Below are positions 7,497 to 16,411 of a DNA stretch of 28,186 nucleotides, in pieces. Under the pieces are notes generated by a model. That model saw only the letters and a program-made list of their open reading frames with translations, did not search any database and was not told where the DNA came from. Each line of letters opens with the position of its first letter. Positions within the stretch are counted from its first letter, which is position 1. The stretch covers positions 1-28,186 of the forward strand of contig CAKQOG010000031.1 of assembly GCA_934255485.1 (NCBI GenBank), read 5' to 3'. The DNA comes from an uncultured Prevotellamassilia sp. GTDB taxonomy: Bacteria; Bacteroidota; Bacteroidia; Bacteroidales; Bacteroidaceae. The translations under genes were made by a program, and so were the position numbers.

Positions 7497-8774
7497 ATGG
7501 AAGACTCAAAGATTTTTAAATTAATCGAAGATGAGCGTCAGCGCCAATTGCGAGGCATTGAACTTATAGCTTCTGAGAATTTTGTAAGTGATGAAGTGCT
7601 CAAGGCAATGGGTTCATGGCTTACTAATAAGTATGCTGAAGGGTATCCAGGACATCGTTATTATGGCGGTTGTCAGATTGTAGACCAAGTTGAAACTCTT
7701 GCTATTGAAAGAGCAAAAAAACTATTTAATGCAGAATATGCCAATGTTCAACCGCATTCGGGTGCACAAGCCAATGCAGCGGTTTTTCTTGCTTGTTTAA
7801 ATCCTGGTGATACGTTTATGGGGTTGAACCTTGATCATGGTGGTCATTTGTCACATGGTTCAAAGGTTAATACATCTGGCATAATTTATAATCCAATTGG
7901 TTATAACATTAATAAAGAAACAGGTCGTGTGGACTATGATGAAATGGAACGCCTTGCTTTAGAGTATAAACCTAAAATGATTATAGGCGGAGGTTCTGCA
8001 TATAGTCGTGAATGGGATTATGCACGTATGCGCAAGATTGCAGACGAAGTAGGTGCCATTTTTATGGTAGATATGGCACATCCTGCTGGGCTGATTGCTG
8101 CAGGATTGTTGAATAACCCTGTTGACTATGCACACATCGTAACTACAACAACTCACAAAACGCTTCGTGGTCCTCGTGGAGGTATGATATTAATGGGACA
8201 TGACTTTGAAAATCCGTGGGGCAAGAAAACGCCAAAGGGAGTTGTTAAAATGATGAGTCAGCTACTCAATAGTGCTGTATTCCCAGGCATACAAGGTGGC
8301 CCACTTGAGCATGTTATAGCAGCAAAAGCTGTCTCTTTTGGCGAAGCTTTACAACCTGAATTTAAAACCTATGCTTTGCAAGTAAAGAAAAACGCTGCAC
8401 GTTTGGCAGACCAATTGATGAAACGTGGCTTTACTATTGTTAGTGGTGGCACAGACAACCATTCCATGCTTGTGGATTTGCGAGACAAATATCCCGAGCT
8501 AACAGGTAAGGTGGCAGAAAATGCATTGGTTTCGGCTGATATCACGGTAAATAAGAACATGGTACCATTTGATACACGTTCAGCATTCCAAACATCAGGC
8601 ATACGCTTGGGTACCCCTGCTATAACCACGAGAGGCGCCAAAGAGGAGATGATGGACGAAATTGCTGAAATGATAGAGACAGTATTAAATTCTCCAACAG
8701 ACGAAGACGTGATAGCATCTGTACGTAATCGTGTCAATAGCATGATGATGCAGTATCCGCTATTTGCATGGTGA
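7497..8774 (+). CDS. glyA: Serine hydroxymethyltransferase
   Basis: This PLP enzyme converts serine and tetrahydrofolate to glycine and 5,10-methylene-tetrahydrofolate, the main source of one-carbon units. The 425-residue protein carries I-E-L-I-A-S-E-N (21-28), N-K-Y-A-E-G-Y-P-G-H-R-Y-Y-G-G (44-58) and the PLP-lysine motif T-T-T-T-H-K-T-L-R-G-P-R-G-G with Lys221 as the Schiff-base residue. The start at 7497 gives the usual N-terminus just before the first conserved helix. It follows a terminator, so it probably has its own promoter, but I could not find an exact -7 box between 7466 and 7496. Confidence 0.98.
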   Translation: MEDSKIFKLIEDERQRQLRGIELIASENFVSDEVLKAMGSWLTNKYAEGYPGHRYYGGCQIVDQVETLAIERAKKLFNAEYANVQPHSGAQANAAVFLACLNPGDTFMGLNLDHGGHLSHGSKVNTSGIIYNPIGYNINKETGRVDYDEMERLALEYKPKMIIGGGSAYSREWDYARMRKIADEVGAIFMVDMAHPAGLIAAGLLNNPVDYAHIVTTTTHKTLRGPRGGMILMGHDFENPWGKKTPKGVVKMMSQLLNSAVFPGIQGGPLEHVIAAKAVSFGEALQPEFKTYALQVKKNAARLADQLMKRGFTIVSGGTDNHSMLVDLRDKYPELTGKVAENALVSADITVNKNMVPFDTRSAFQTSGIRLGTPAITTRGAKEEMMDEIAEMIETVLNSPTDEDVIASVRNRVNSMMMQYPLFAW

Positions 8775-8905
8775 AAAACGTAGTGATACACCATTTGTGC
8801 TTAAAAAGTAACATTATGTTTGCAGAACAAATGGCAAATAAGAGCATAATGCAGTAGTACCTATACTATTGTTTGAATTGTAGCCTAAAAAAAAGAAGTA
8901 AAAAG

Positions 8906-8935
8906 TTGCAGTTTCAAACAAATATTGTACTTTTG
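8906..8935 (+). promoter_or_regulatory. Promoter of fba (Bacteroidota type)
   Basis: An exact -7 box TACTTTTG (8928-8935) is preceded by TTG (8906-8908) with 19 bp between, matching the phylum's -33/-7 arrangement. Predicted transcription starts a few bases downstream, leaving an A/T-rich leader of about 40 nt. This is the best-formed promoter in the window. Confidence 0.7.
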
Positions 8936-8982
8936 CAAAAGGAATAACAATTTATTCAATTAATAAATTTACTTATCAAGTT

Positions 8983-9993
8983 ATGGTAAACTACAAAGAA
9001 TTAGGCTTGGTGAACACCCGTGAGATGTTCAAGCGTGCCATCAACGGTGGTTATGCAATCCCCGCTTTCAATTTCAATAATCTTGAGCAGTTGCAAGCTA
9101 TCATCAAGGCTTCTTCAGAACTCAAGTCTCCAGTAATCCTTCAGGTATCTAAGGGTGCACGTAACTATGCAAACCCAACGCTTCTTCGTTATATGGCTGA
9201 AGGTGCTGTACAATATGCTAAGGAACTTGGTTGCCATCATCCAGAAATCGTTCTTCACCTTGACCATGGTGATAGCTTCGAACTCTGCAAGAGTTGTGTA
9301 GACCTCGGCTTCTCTTCTGTAATGATCGATGGTTCTTCACTTCCATATGAAGAGAACATCGCTCTTACTAAGAAGGTTGTAGAATACGCTCACCAATTCG
9401 ATGTAACAGTTGAAGGTGAACTTGGTGTATTGGCTGGTGTTGAGGATGAAGTATCTTCAGATGTATGCCACTATACTAAACCAGAAGAGGTTATCGACTT
9501 TACTTCTAAGACTGGTGTAGACTCACTCGCTATTTCTATTGGTACTTCACATGGTGCATACAAGTTCACTCCAGAACAATGCACACGTGACCCAAAGACT
9601 GGCAAGCTTGTTCCTCCTCCATTGGCATTCGATATCCTCGACGCTATTATGGAGAAACTTCCTGGTTTCCCCATCGTACTTCATGGTTCTTCTTCAGTTC
9701 CTCAAGAGTATGTTGATATGATTAACCAATATGGTGGTAAGCTTCCTGATGCTGTTGGTATCCCCGAAGAACAACTTCGTAAGGCTTCTAAGAGCGCTGT
9801 TTGCAAGATTAACATCGACTCTGACTCTCGTCTTGCATTTACTGCTGCCGTACGTAAGGTATTCGTTGAAAAACCAGGTGAATTTGACCCACGTAAGTAC
9901 TGCGGTCCTGCACGTGACCTCATGGAGCAAATGTACAAGCACAAGATCACTGAAGTTCTTGGTTCAGATGGTAAACTTGCTCAACTCGACTAA
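8983..9993 (+). CDS. fba: Class II fructose-1,6-bisphosphate aldolase
   Basis: This zinc-dependent aldolase splits fructose-1,6-bisphosphate into dihydroxyacetone phosphate and glyceraldehyde-3-phosphate (reversible) in glycolysis and gluconeogenesis. The 336-residue protein shows H-L-D-H-G (92-96) with catalytic Asp94 and zinc ligand His95, S-I-G-T-S-H-G-A-Y-K-F around His190, and V-L-H-G-S-S-S-V-P around His234. The length fits the longer class II subgroup. The gene has its own promoter and terminator and so appears monocistronic. Its codon choice is visibly more restricted than its neighbours' (CGT for Arg, GGT for Gly, TTC for Phe, AAG for Lys), consistent with very high expression. Confidence 0.97.
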   Translation: MVNYKELGLVNTREMFKRAINGGYAIPAFNFNNLEQLQAIIKASSELKSPVILQVSKGARNYANPTLLRYMAEGAVQYAKELGCHHPEIVLHLDHGDSFELCKSCVDLGFSSVMIDGSSLPYEENIALTKKVVEYAHQFDVTVEGELGVLAGVEDEVSSDVCHYTKPEEVIDFTSKTGVDSLAISIGTSHGAYKFTPEQCTRDPKTGKLVPPPLAFDILDAIMEKLPGFPIVLHGSSSVPQEYVDMINQYGGKLPDAVGIPEEQLRKASKSAVCKINIDSDSRLAFTAAVRKVFVEKPGEFDPRKYCGPARDLMEQMYKHKITEVLGSDGKLAQLD

Positions 9994-10031
9994 TTGTAGT
10001 TGTTTTAAAAGAGCATTTTGCTAAAACAAAC

Positions 10032-10074
10032 AAAGTCCGTTATGTCTTTTATTATAGGCATAACGGACTTTTTT
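10032..10074 (+). terminator. Rho-independent terminator of fba
   Basis: A perfect 13-bp stem, AAAGTCCGTTATG (10032-10044) with CATAACGGACTTT (10059-10071), has a 14-nt loop and runs into six T (10069-10074). The A-rich 5' flank gives a mirror form on the other strand, but only the fba side has an upstream gene. Confidence 0.9.
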
Positions 10075-10186
10075 ATATAAGCACAAACGTTTGTTTATGG
10101 CAAAAGTATTAGTTATGTTGTTACTTTGTTAGTAGTTAAGTCAAGTTGTTCTAAAAAAGTTTAAGTGTAGAGCAGTAAATTAGAAA

Positions 10187-10202
10187 TAACTTTGTAGCTT
10201 TG
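10187..10202 (+). promoter_or_regulatory. Tandem -7 boxes upstream of the RNA methyltransferase gene
   Basis: Two exact TAnnTTTG boxes sit end to end, TAACTTTG (10187-10194) and TAGCTTTG (10195-10202), about 80 bp before the start codon. Neither has a good TTG at 19-21 bp upstream, so which is used is unclear. The remaining DNA between the fba terminator and the start codon holds no other feature I can support. Confidence 0.4.
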
Positions 10203-10280
10203 TGCTAGATTAAAGTAACTTATAGTGAAAGGTACTTGAAAGCAATTATTATAGATGAGATATAAATAAAAGAAGTAAGC

Positions 10281-11078
10281 ATGGCAGTTACAAAACAATT
10301 GATTAAGGATATTCGTGCGTTAAACATGAAGAAATACCGAGATGCAGAAAAGGTATTTGTAGCCGAAGGGCCTAAGGTCGTTTCGGACTTATTGCCTTTG
10401 TTGCCGTGTCGACAATTGTTTGCAACCCCATCATTTATATCGTCATTGCCTAATGAATTGCGCATTAAAGTGTCGCCGTATACCGAGTTTATAGACCAAA
10501 AAACGCTTGAACGTATATCGTTACTGCGCACACCGCATGATGCTTTAGCAGTGTTTGAGAAACCAACAGAAGTTGCTGATGAAGCAAGTTTAATGCAATT
10601 ACCACAAGAAGCGTTATGCTTAGCTTTAGACACAGTGCAGGACCCTGGGAATTTGGGCACAATCATTCGCATAGCAGATTGGTTTGGCATAGAACATATA
10701 TTTGCGTCACATGCAACTGCCGACGTGTATGCCCCTAAGGTGGTACAAGCAACAATGGGAGCAATTGGGCGTGTAAAGGTACATTATGTTGATTTACCAT
10801 TATTTTTGCAGAAGTTGCCTCGTACAGTTGCCGTGTATGGAACTTTCCTTGATGGGACAGACATCTATGAGCATCATATAAGTAACAATGGATTAATCAT
10901 AATGGGTAACGAAGGAAATGGCATATCTTCGCAAGTGGCTCAATATGTAAACCAGCGACTTTATATACCGCCTTATCCCCAAGGTAGAGATACAAGCGAA
11001 AGTCTCAATGTAGCTGTGGCAACAGCTGTTGTATGTGCAGAGTTTCGTAGAAGGACTACTTTAGGAAGGAAAAAATAA
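10281..11078 (+). CDS. SpoU/TrmH-family RNA 2'-O-methyltransferase
   Basis: An S-adenosylmethionine-dependent enzyme of the knotted SPOUT fold that methylates ribose 2'-hydroxyls in rRNA or tRNA. In the 265-residue protein, residues 1-100 form the substrate-binding part with an early K-Y-R-D-A-E-K-V-F-V-A-E-G stretch, typical of TrmH/RlmB-like proteins. The catalytic domain has motif 1 D-P-G-N-L-G-T-I-I-R (121-130, Asn124 and Arg130), motif 2 M-G-N-E-G-N-G-I-S (208-216) and motif 3 E-S-L-N-V-A-V-A (240-247). The exact RNA target cannot be deduced. It has its own promoter region, and the glycosyltransferase gene follows after about 90 bp. Confidence 0.93.
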   Translation: MAVTKQLIKDIRALNMKKYRDAEKVFVAEGPKVVSDLLPLLPCRQLFATPSFISSLPNELRIKVSPYTEFIDQKTLERISLLRTPHDALAVFEKPTEVADEASLMQLPQEALCLALDTVQDPGNLGTIIRIADWFGIEHIFASHATADVYAPKVVQATMGAIGRVKVHYVDLPLFLQKLPRTVAVYGTFLDGTDIYEHHISNNGLIIMGNEGNGISSQVAQYVNQRLYIPPYPQGRDTSESLNVAVATAVVCAEFRRRTTLGRKK

Positions 11079-11090
11079 GTTAGTAATCAA

Positions 11091-11098
11091 TAGATTTG
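11091..11098 (+). promoter_or_regulatory. -7 box upstream of the glycosyltransferase gene
   Basis: TAGATTTG matches TAnnTTTG exactly, 13 bases after the preceding stop codon and about 70 bp before the next start. No convincing upstream TTG is present at standard spacing. Confidence 0.35.
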
Positions 11099-11169
11099 TG
11101 TTGTATTACTAAACTAAAACTTAATCATAACAACTAATTAAGTAAGCCAAGTAATTTATATAAAATAAA

Positions 11170-12420
11170 ATGTTGAACATCTACTTTCATAACGTTGAAT
11201 TGGCGTTGTATGTAGCGTTAGCAGTTTCAGCAATAGCACTGTTATTGGTATATATATTTCGATTGCGTCGTTTTAAGTTAGTAAAAAAGCATGCATCGTG
11301 GCAAATAGAGACTCAAGAGATAGAGGCGGCAACACACGAGGCTATATCGCATGATGCAGAGGGTAACTATCCTTATATTTCAGTTGTCATTCCATGCAAT
11401 GAACAAAGTGCTGATATTCAATTGCTTATAGCAAATTTATTAAAACAAAACTATAAAGGCAAGTTTGAGATTATAGTAGCAGACGAAAGCCATTCTGCCG
11501 ATTTGAAGGCTTTAGTTGACAACTTGAATAACAAGCATCCTAATGTAAGATACACTTTCGTGCCAGAGAGTTCGCGTTACATAGAGTTGCGTAAGTTGGC
11601 AATAACGTTAGGCATAAAAGCTTCAAGAGGGGAGTGGGTGATAGTGATAAATCCCGAAACTCAACCAGCTTCAAATGATTGGCTACAGTGCTATGTGCAG
11701 AATTTGGGTGATGACGTAGATTTTGCTGAGGCTTATTATAACTACGATGATGATGGAACATTGCTTGCTCGTAGAGCAATATTTGAGCGTATTGACGATT
11801 TCTCATTGCGTATATATGCATGGGAAAATGGTGTGGTAATAGGATGTCCCCAAGCTAATTGGGCTGTACGTAAGAATTGGTTTATAAAAGAAAATGGCTT
11901 TGCCGATAGCTTAAATATAGCATTTGGCGAAGAAGCCATATTTGCCAATTACAAGGTACGTTCAGACAATTATGTAATGCTTTGTTCTCCAGCAACGCGA
12001 CTTATAGAAGAAATGCCATCATCGGCTCAACTCTCCTCACAACGCATGCAAAAAGCAGAAATCAACCGCCACTTATCTGGAGCAGCAAAATTGCAATTAC
12101 TAACATCGGGCTTATCAACCTTTATGTCCTATATGTATGCATTATGTTTGTTGTTTTACACATTTATGCGTGTTTGGCATGATGTACAAGCGACAGACTA
12201 TACGTCAAACTATCTATATGCAGACATTGTTGCGTTGCTTTTGTGGTGCGTAGGTTTATATATACCTCTTTATATTGTCCGTGAAGCCTTACGCACACTC
12301 GACGAGCGAAAGTACGGACTATACATTTATATTTACGAGATGTTGCGTCCGTTCCATGCTATATCTACGGCATGTAAACGTCGTATTCATCATTCAGAGT
12401 TTACACGAAAATATATTTAA
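11170..12420 (+). CDS. Membrane-anchored GT2-like glycosyltransferase with atypical active-site motifs
   Basis: A 416-residue protein built as one N-terminal membrane helix (about 8-30), a cytoplasmic GT-A domain (about 67-280) and two C-terminal helices (about 308-333 and 350-372). The domain begins Y-I-S-V-V-I-P-C-N-E (69-78), the standard GT2 opening, and has F-E-I-I-V-A-D-E-S near 99-107. The usual metal-binding D-x-D position reads V-I-N-P-E-T-Q-P (159-166), and the later acidic motif is F-G-E-E-A (252-256). It may be a divergent transferase or one that no longer catalyses. GT2 enzymes with this topology typically extend surface polysaccharides or lipids from nucleotide sugars. Neighbours give no pathway. 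Confidence 0.75.
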   Translation: MLNIYFHNVELALYVALAVSAIALLLVYIFRLRRFKLVKKHASWQIETQEIEAATHEAISHDAEGNYPYISVVIPCNEQSADIQLLIANLLKQNYKGKFEIIVADESHSADLKALVDNLNNKHPNVRYTFVPESSRYIELRKLAITLGIKASRGEWVIVINPETQPASNDWLQCYVQNLGDDVDFAEAYYNYDDDGTLLARRAIFERIDDFSLRIYAWENGVVIGCPQANWAVRKNWFIKENGFADSLNIAFGEEAIFANYKVRSDNYVMLCSPATRLIEEMPSSAQLSSQRMQKAEINRHLSGAAKLQLLTSGLSTFMSYMYALCLLFYTFMRVWHDVQATDYTSNYLYADIVALLLWCVGLYIPLYIVREALRTLDERKYGLYIYIYEMLRPFHAISTACKRRIHHSEFTRKYI

Positions 12421-12495
12421 TAATCAAGTATAAATTTTTTGCGTTTACAGCGAAACTATAGCGCATCTTAATACTATAAAAGAACATCTAACGAA

Positions 12496-13695
12496 ATGCC
12501 AAAAATTTCAGAACGAGCAATATTAATGCCCGAGTCGCCAATTCGAAAACTCGCTCCTTTAGCAGCTGCAGCAAAGGATAGAGGAGTGCATGTATATCAT
12601 TTAAATATAGGCCAACCAGATTTGCCAACACCTCAAGCTGGTCTTGATGCGTTGCAGCATATCAACCGCAAGATACTTGAATATAGTCCGAGTCAGGGAT
12701 TTCGTAGTTATCGCGAAAAGCTTACTCACTATTATGAAAAGTACAACATACATCTTTCGCCCGACGACATAATTATCACCTCTGGTGGCTCCGAAGCAGT
12801 TTTGTTTGCCTTTATGTCGTGTTTAAATCCAGGCGATGAAATCATTGTGCCCGAACCCGCTTATGCCAACTATATGGCCTTTGCAATATCTGCAGGCGCG
12901 CGTATTCGTACTATTGCTACAACCATAGAAGAAGGCTTTTCTCTGCCCAAAGTAGAGAAGTTTGAAGAGCTTATCAACGAGCGTACACGTGCCATCTTGA
13001 TATGCAATCCCAATAACCCAACAGGTTATCTCTACACACGCAGAGAAATGAACCAAATACGTGATTTGGTAAAGAAATACGACCTCTACCTATTTTCTGA
13101 CGAAGTGTATAGAGAGTTTATCTATACAGGTTCGCCTTATATATCAGCTTGTCATTTAGAGGGAGTAGAGCAAAATGTTGTGCTTATTGATTCTGTTTCG
13201 AAACGTTATAGTGAGTGTGGCATTCGTGTTGGTGCACTTATTACAAAGAACGAGCATGTGCGCAAGGCGGTAATGAAGTTTTGTCAAGCACGCCTTAGTC
13301 CTCCTTTGCTCGGACAGCTTGTGGCAGAAGCCTCGCTCGATGCAACACCAGAGTATGCGCGAGATGTGTACGATGAATATGTAGAGCGTCGCAAATGTTT
13401 GATAGATGGGCTTAATCGCATACCAGGAGTATATTCTCCCATACCTATGGGAGCGTTCTATACCGTTGCAAAACTCCCTGTAGATGATGCTGAAAAGTTC
13501 TGCGCTTGGTGTTTAACCGACTTTGAGTATGAGGGGCAAACCGTGATGATGGCGCCAGCTGCGGGCTTCTATACAACGCCAGGTGCAGGTCGTAACCAAG
13601 TGAGAATTGCTTATGTACTCAACAAAGACGACTTGCATCGTGCACTAATCGTGTTGCGCAAGGCTATAGAGGCATATCCTGGTAGAGAAGAGTAG
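12496..13695 (+). CDS. Class I/II PLP-dependent aminotransferase (aspartate aminotransferase-like)
   Basis: A 399-residue fold-type I aminotransferase. Visible are N-I-G-Q-P-D (37-42), Y-S-P-S-Q-G near 63, S-G-G-S-E-A (96-101), C-N-P-N-N-P-T-G (170-177) whose Asn contacts PLP, S-D-E-V-Y (201-205) with the PLP-pairing Asp202, S-V-S-K-R-Y (233-238) with the Schiff-base Lys236, and the carboxylate-binding Arg370 in R-N-Q-V-R-I-A-Y. Such enzymes exchange amino groups between an amino acid and 2-oxoglutarate. The branch resembles aspartate aminotransferase, but the amino acid specificity is not readable from sequence. It lies 75 bp after the glycosyltransferase gene, without an exact -7 box. Confidence 0.93.
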   Translation: MPKISERAILMPESPIRKLAPLAAAAKDRGVHVYHLNIGQPDLPTPQAGLDALQHINRKILEYSPSQGFRSYREKLTHYYEKYNIHLSPDDIIITSGGSEAVLFAFMSCLNPGDEIIVPEPAYANYMAFAISAGARIRTIATTIEEGFSLPKVEKFEELINERTRAILICNPNNPTGYLYTRREMNQIRDLVKKYDLYLFSDEVYREFIYTGSPYISACHLEGVEQNVVLIDSVSKRYSECGIRVGALITKNEHVRKAVMKFCQARLSPPLLGQLVAEASLDATPEYARDVYDEYVERRKCLIDGLNRIPGVYSPIPMGAFYTVAKLPVDDAEKFCAWCLTDFEYEGQTVMMAPAAGFYTTPGAGRNQVRIAYVLNKDDLHRALIVLRKAIEAYPGREE

Positions 13696-13837
13696 AAGAT
13701 CACAAAAGCCACATACCCCCTATTTGTAGATTGCATAGTTTACGAGTAGGTTGTGTGTAGTGTGCAGTTGCATACTTAAGGTGTGCTCGGTATAGATTTT
13801 AAGTATTACAAAAAGACTTTTGCATTATCACATATAT

Positions 13838-15094
13838 ATGCTATCTTTATTCTTAGCCAAACGTTTCTTTAAAGGCAACAAACATGTTGCAGAACAACAT
13901 AAAGCTTCCCCTCCTGCCTTGCGAATAGCAATGGCTGGCATTGCGGTTGGTGTAGCTGTGATGATAATATCTGTATGCCTTGTGCGAGGGTTTCAGCGCG
14001 AGGTTAGTGGCAAATTATCGGGTTTTGCAGCGCACATTGAGGTTGTTGATGACAATTTCTTTGGTTCACCCGAAACCAATCCGTTGTACATCGATGATGC
14101 CACTATTCAGGCGGTGGGCAAGGCTCCAGGAGTTGTGAAAGTGCAACGTATGTCGCAAAAAATAGGGTTGTTTAAAACCTATGACAACTTTGCAGGAGTG
14201 GCTCTGAAGGGTGTTGGCGAAGACTATGATTTAAGCTTTTTAAAGCAGTATATGGTAAAGGGTGTAATGCCCCAGTTCAGTAGTAAGCGTGCAAGCAATG
14301 AGATTGTAATATCTCAAACTTTGGCCGATAAACTCAATCTGCATGTAGGCGACAAAGTCTTTAGTTACTACTTCTCGCAGACTATTAAGCAGCGTCGGTT
14401 TAAGGTGGTAGGCATTTACAACACCTATCTCAAGCAGTTTGACAACACCTATGCCATAACCGATCTTTATACAGTTAATCAACTCAATAGTTGGTTACTT
14501 GGGCAGTGTAGTGGATTAGAGGTGAAACTCCATTCGTTTGACTATTTGCATCCAGCTGTAAGCTATTTGAGCAAACATATTGGCGGAAAGACCGATCGCT
14601 ATGGACATACATTCTCGATATGGGGCATAGATCGTAACCCTTATACAGCATCTACGTTATCGTGGATTAATTTGCTCGATACCAACGTGATGGTTATACT
14701 AATCATCATGATATGCGTGGCAGGTTTTACAATGGTAAGTGGCTTGCTCATACTGATACTCGAGCGTACCAACACTATTGGTGTGCTTAAGGCACTCGGT
14801 GCATCAAATAGCCGCATACGCCACACCTTTCTGTGGTATGCGTCTTTCATTGTAGTTCGTGGTATGGTGTGGGGCAATGTTTTGGGGTTAGGCTTAATAC
14901 TCATTCAGCAGTATTTTCATATCATACATCTTGATCCTAACGTTTACTATGTAACCTCGGCACCAGTTGAGATTAATTGGTTATGGATAGTGGGTATAAA
15001 TGTTGTAACTCTTGTTATTGACGTTTTAGCGTTAATCATACCAAGCTATTTAGTATCAAAAATTCAGCCTGCTAAGGCAATACAATTTGATTGA
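13838..15094 (+). CDS. FtsX/LolCE-type ABC transporter permease
   Basis: A 418-residue inner-membrane protein of the MacB/LolCE/FtsX superfamily. It has an N-terminal cytoplasmic stub (L-A-K-R-F-F-K) and helix 1 at about 29-49, then a large periplasmic domain (about 52-275), then three helices (about 278-305, 325-350, 378-402) ending P-A-K-A-I-Q. Between helices 2 and 3 lies T-N-T-I-G-V-L-K-A-L-G-A-S, the coupling stretch that contacts the ATPase. The family extracts lipoproteins, exports peptides or signals to cell-wall hydrolases. No ATPase gene is adjacent, so the partner is encoded elsewhere. I chose the ATG at 13838 over an in-frame TTG at 13820. TAGATTTT at 13793-13800 differs from the -7 consensus at one base. 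Confidence 0.88.
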   Translation: MLSLFLAKRFFKGNKHVAEQHKASPPALRIAMAGIAVGVAVMIISVCLVRGFQREVSGKLSGFAAHIEVVDDNFFGSPETNPLYIDDATIQAVGKAPGVVKVQRMSQKIGLFKTYDNFAGVALKGVGEDYDLSFLKQYMVKGVMPQFSSKRASNEIVISQTLADKLNLHVGDKVFSYYFSQTIKQRRFKVVGIYNTYLKQFDNTYAITDLYTVNQLNSWLLGQCSGLEVKLHSFDYLHPAVSYLSKHIGGKTDRYGHTFSIWGIDRNPYTASTLSWINLLDTNVMVILIIMICVAGFTMVSGLLILILERTNTIGVLKALGASNSRIRHTFLWYASFIVVRGMVWGNVLGLGLILIQQYFHIIHLDPNVYYVTSAPVEINWLWIVGINVVTLVIDVLALIIPSYLVSKIQPAKAIQFD

Positions 15095-15211
15095 CATAAA
15101 TCATTCAAACTTTTATGTAATAGAGGTAAGTAGTTTCTCCGTATAATAGGGAGGAAAAGTCCTCTAACAAAATAAGTTAGACGATATTTCTTATTTATAA
15201 ATCTGAAAACA

Positions 15212-16375
15212 ATGAAGACAATCAAAATTCTTTTCTTATTAGCTATTTCCCAATTTGGCATAGCAACAGTTTGGGCAGACGATAGCACCCAAGCTTTTCC
15301 TGAGAAAGGAAAAACCTATGTGCTACATCGTTTTAATAACGAAAACTCTTATATGTACGAAAGCGGAAACTACCTATTTGCTTCGCCACGTACTAACACA
15401 CAGAAACAGTATTGGGAGTTTATACCAACTGGCAATCCCAACTGCTATTACATTCGTAACATAACGTCGAAACGTTACGTGCAGAGTTCGCACATCACTG
15501 CTGAAACCCAAATTAGCGTAGGTAATACCCCCGTAGAGTTTGAGATTAAAAAGAATACGGTTAGTGGCGCAGCACCTAAAGGGTATTACTACATTTGCAG
15601 TACCGACCAAACAATAGATAGTTCAAAAGATGGTACATTGGGATTGAACTATCAGCAAAGTACAGGTAAAATTGTAGCCTATCACATTCGTTATAATAGA
15701 GGAAACTCATATTGGGATATTGCAGAGTCGAACTATGACTACGAAGCTCCTGCTCCCATAGAACACTCTGAATATAGCAAAAAACTTGGTGTGTACGTAT
15801 TGCCTTGTGGCAGTGAAGGAGATGCTTATCTCAGCAGTTTGAATGTGAAGAGTGTAAAAGATGATGCTGTATCAGAGATGAATTATACCGCAACGTCGAA
15901 ACCTTCATCATACTATTGCATGGTACGCAATGACTCTGTTTCAGTAGTTAAAAACGAAACATTTAGTTTGAGCTATGAAACAAGCGGAATGAATTCAGAT
16001 TATACAGTAACAGTTTATTTTGATTGGGATAGAGATGGCGTATTCGAAACCAAACACGAATTTATGAATGCTCAAGCAGGAACGGCTGAAATCACTGTAC
16101 CACAGAATGCTGTAACTGGACGCTCGCGTATGCGCATGCGAATTACCGAGAATGGTATGGATGGGGCAGAAGAAGATGTTGCAGGAATGGTATACGACTT
16201 TTTTGTGTATACTAGCGAAAAGCAGATAGATACTTCGATAGACCAAATATCGGCTGAAAGTGCCAACATCAATGATGTAAATATGGGTAGAGCTTATGCT
16301 ACAGACGGACGATTAACCGACCCTAAAAAGCACAAAGGTGTTTATATACAAGCACGTCAAAAAAGAATAAAGTAA
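15212..16375 (+). CDS. Secreted beta-trefoil (ricin-like) and GEVED-like domain protein
   Basis: A 387-residue exported protein with a signal peptide (1-22, cleavage likely after W-A). Residues about 30-175 contain repeats such as Y-W-E-F-I-P, Y-Y-I-R-N-I and S-Y-W-D-I that suggest a ricin-type beta-trefoil. Residues about 220-335 contain F-D-W-D-R-D-G-V-F-E and V-T-G-R-S-R-M-R-M-R-I, the pattern of the GEVED/GEVED-like beta-sandwich common in Bacteroidota surface proteins. The tail (about 354-387) reads T-D-G-R-L then K-G-V-Y-I, like a short type IX secretion sorting signal. A role in binding glycans is plausible but inferred. The sulfatase gene follows after 36 bp and may share its transcript. 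Confidence 0.65.
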   Translation: MKTIKILFLLAISQFGIATVWADDSTQAFPEKGKTYVLHRFNNENSYMYESGNYLFASPRTNTQKQYWEFIPTGNPNCYYIRNITSKRYVQSSHITAETQISVGNTPVEFEIKKNTVSGAAPKGYYYICSTDQTIDSSKDGTLGLNYQQSTGKIVAYHIRYNRGNSYWDIAESNYDYEAPAPIEHSEYSKKLGVYVLPCGSEGDAYLSSLNVKSVKDDAVSEMNYTATSKPSSYYCMVRNDSVSVVKNETFSLSYETSGMNSDYTVTVYFDWDRDGVFETKHEFMNAQAGTAEITVPQNAVTGRSRMRMRITENGMDGAEEDVAGMVYDFFVYTSEKQIDTSIDQISAESANINDVNMGRAYATDGRLTDPKKHKGVYIQARQKRIK

Positions 16376-16411
16376 ACCTAAGAAAACAACCCTATAAAGT
16401 TTTTCTCCTAT

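Noticed and set aside
8791..8860. Weak inverted repeats after glyA (CCATTTGT/ACAAATGG and CATTATG/CATAATG)
   Set aside because: Long loops, short competing stems and no T run; not enough to call a terminator.
15122..15165. Nested short inverted repeats upstream of the secreted beta-trefoil protein (AGAGG...CCTCT, TTTCTCC...GGAGGAAA)
   Set aside because: Stems of 5-7 bp with bulges and no known riboswitch features; could be chance.
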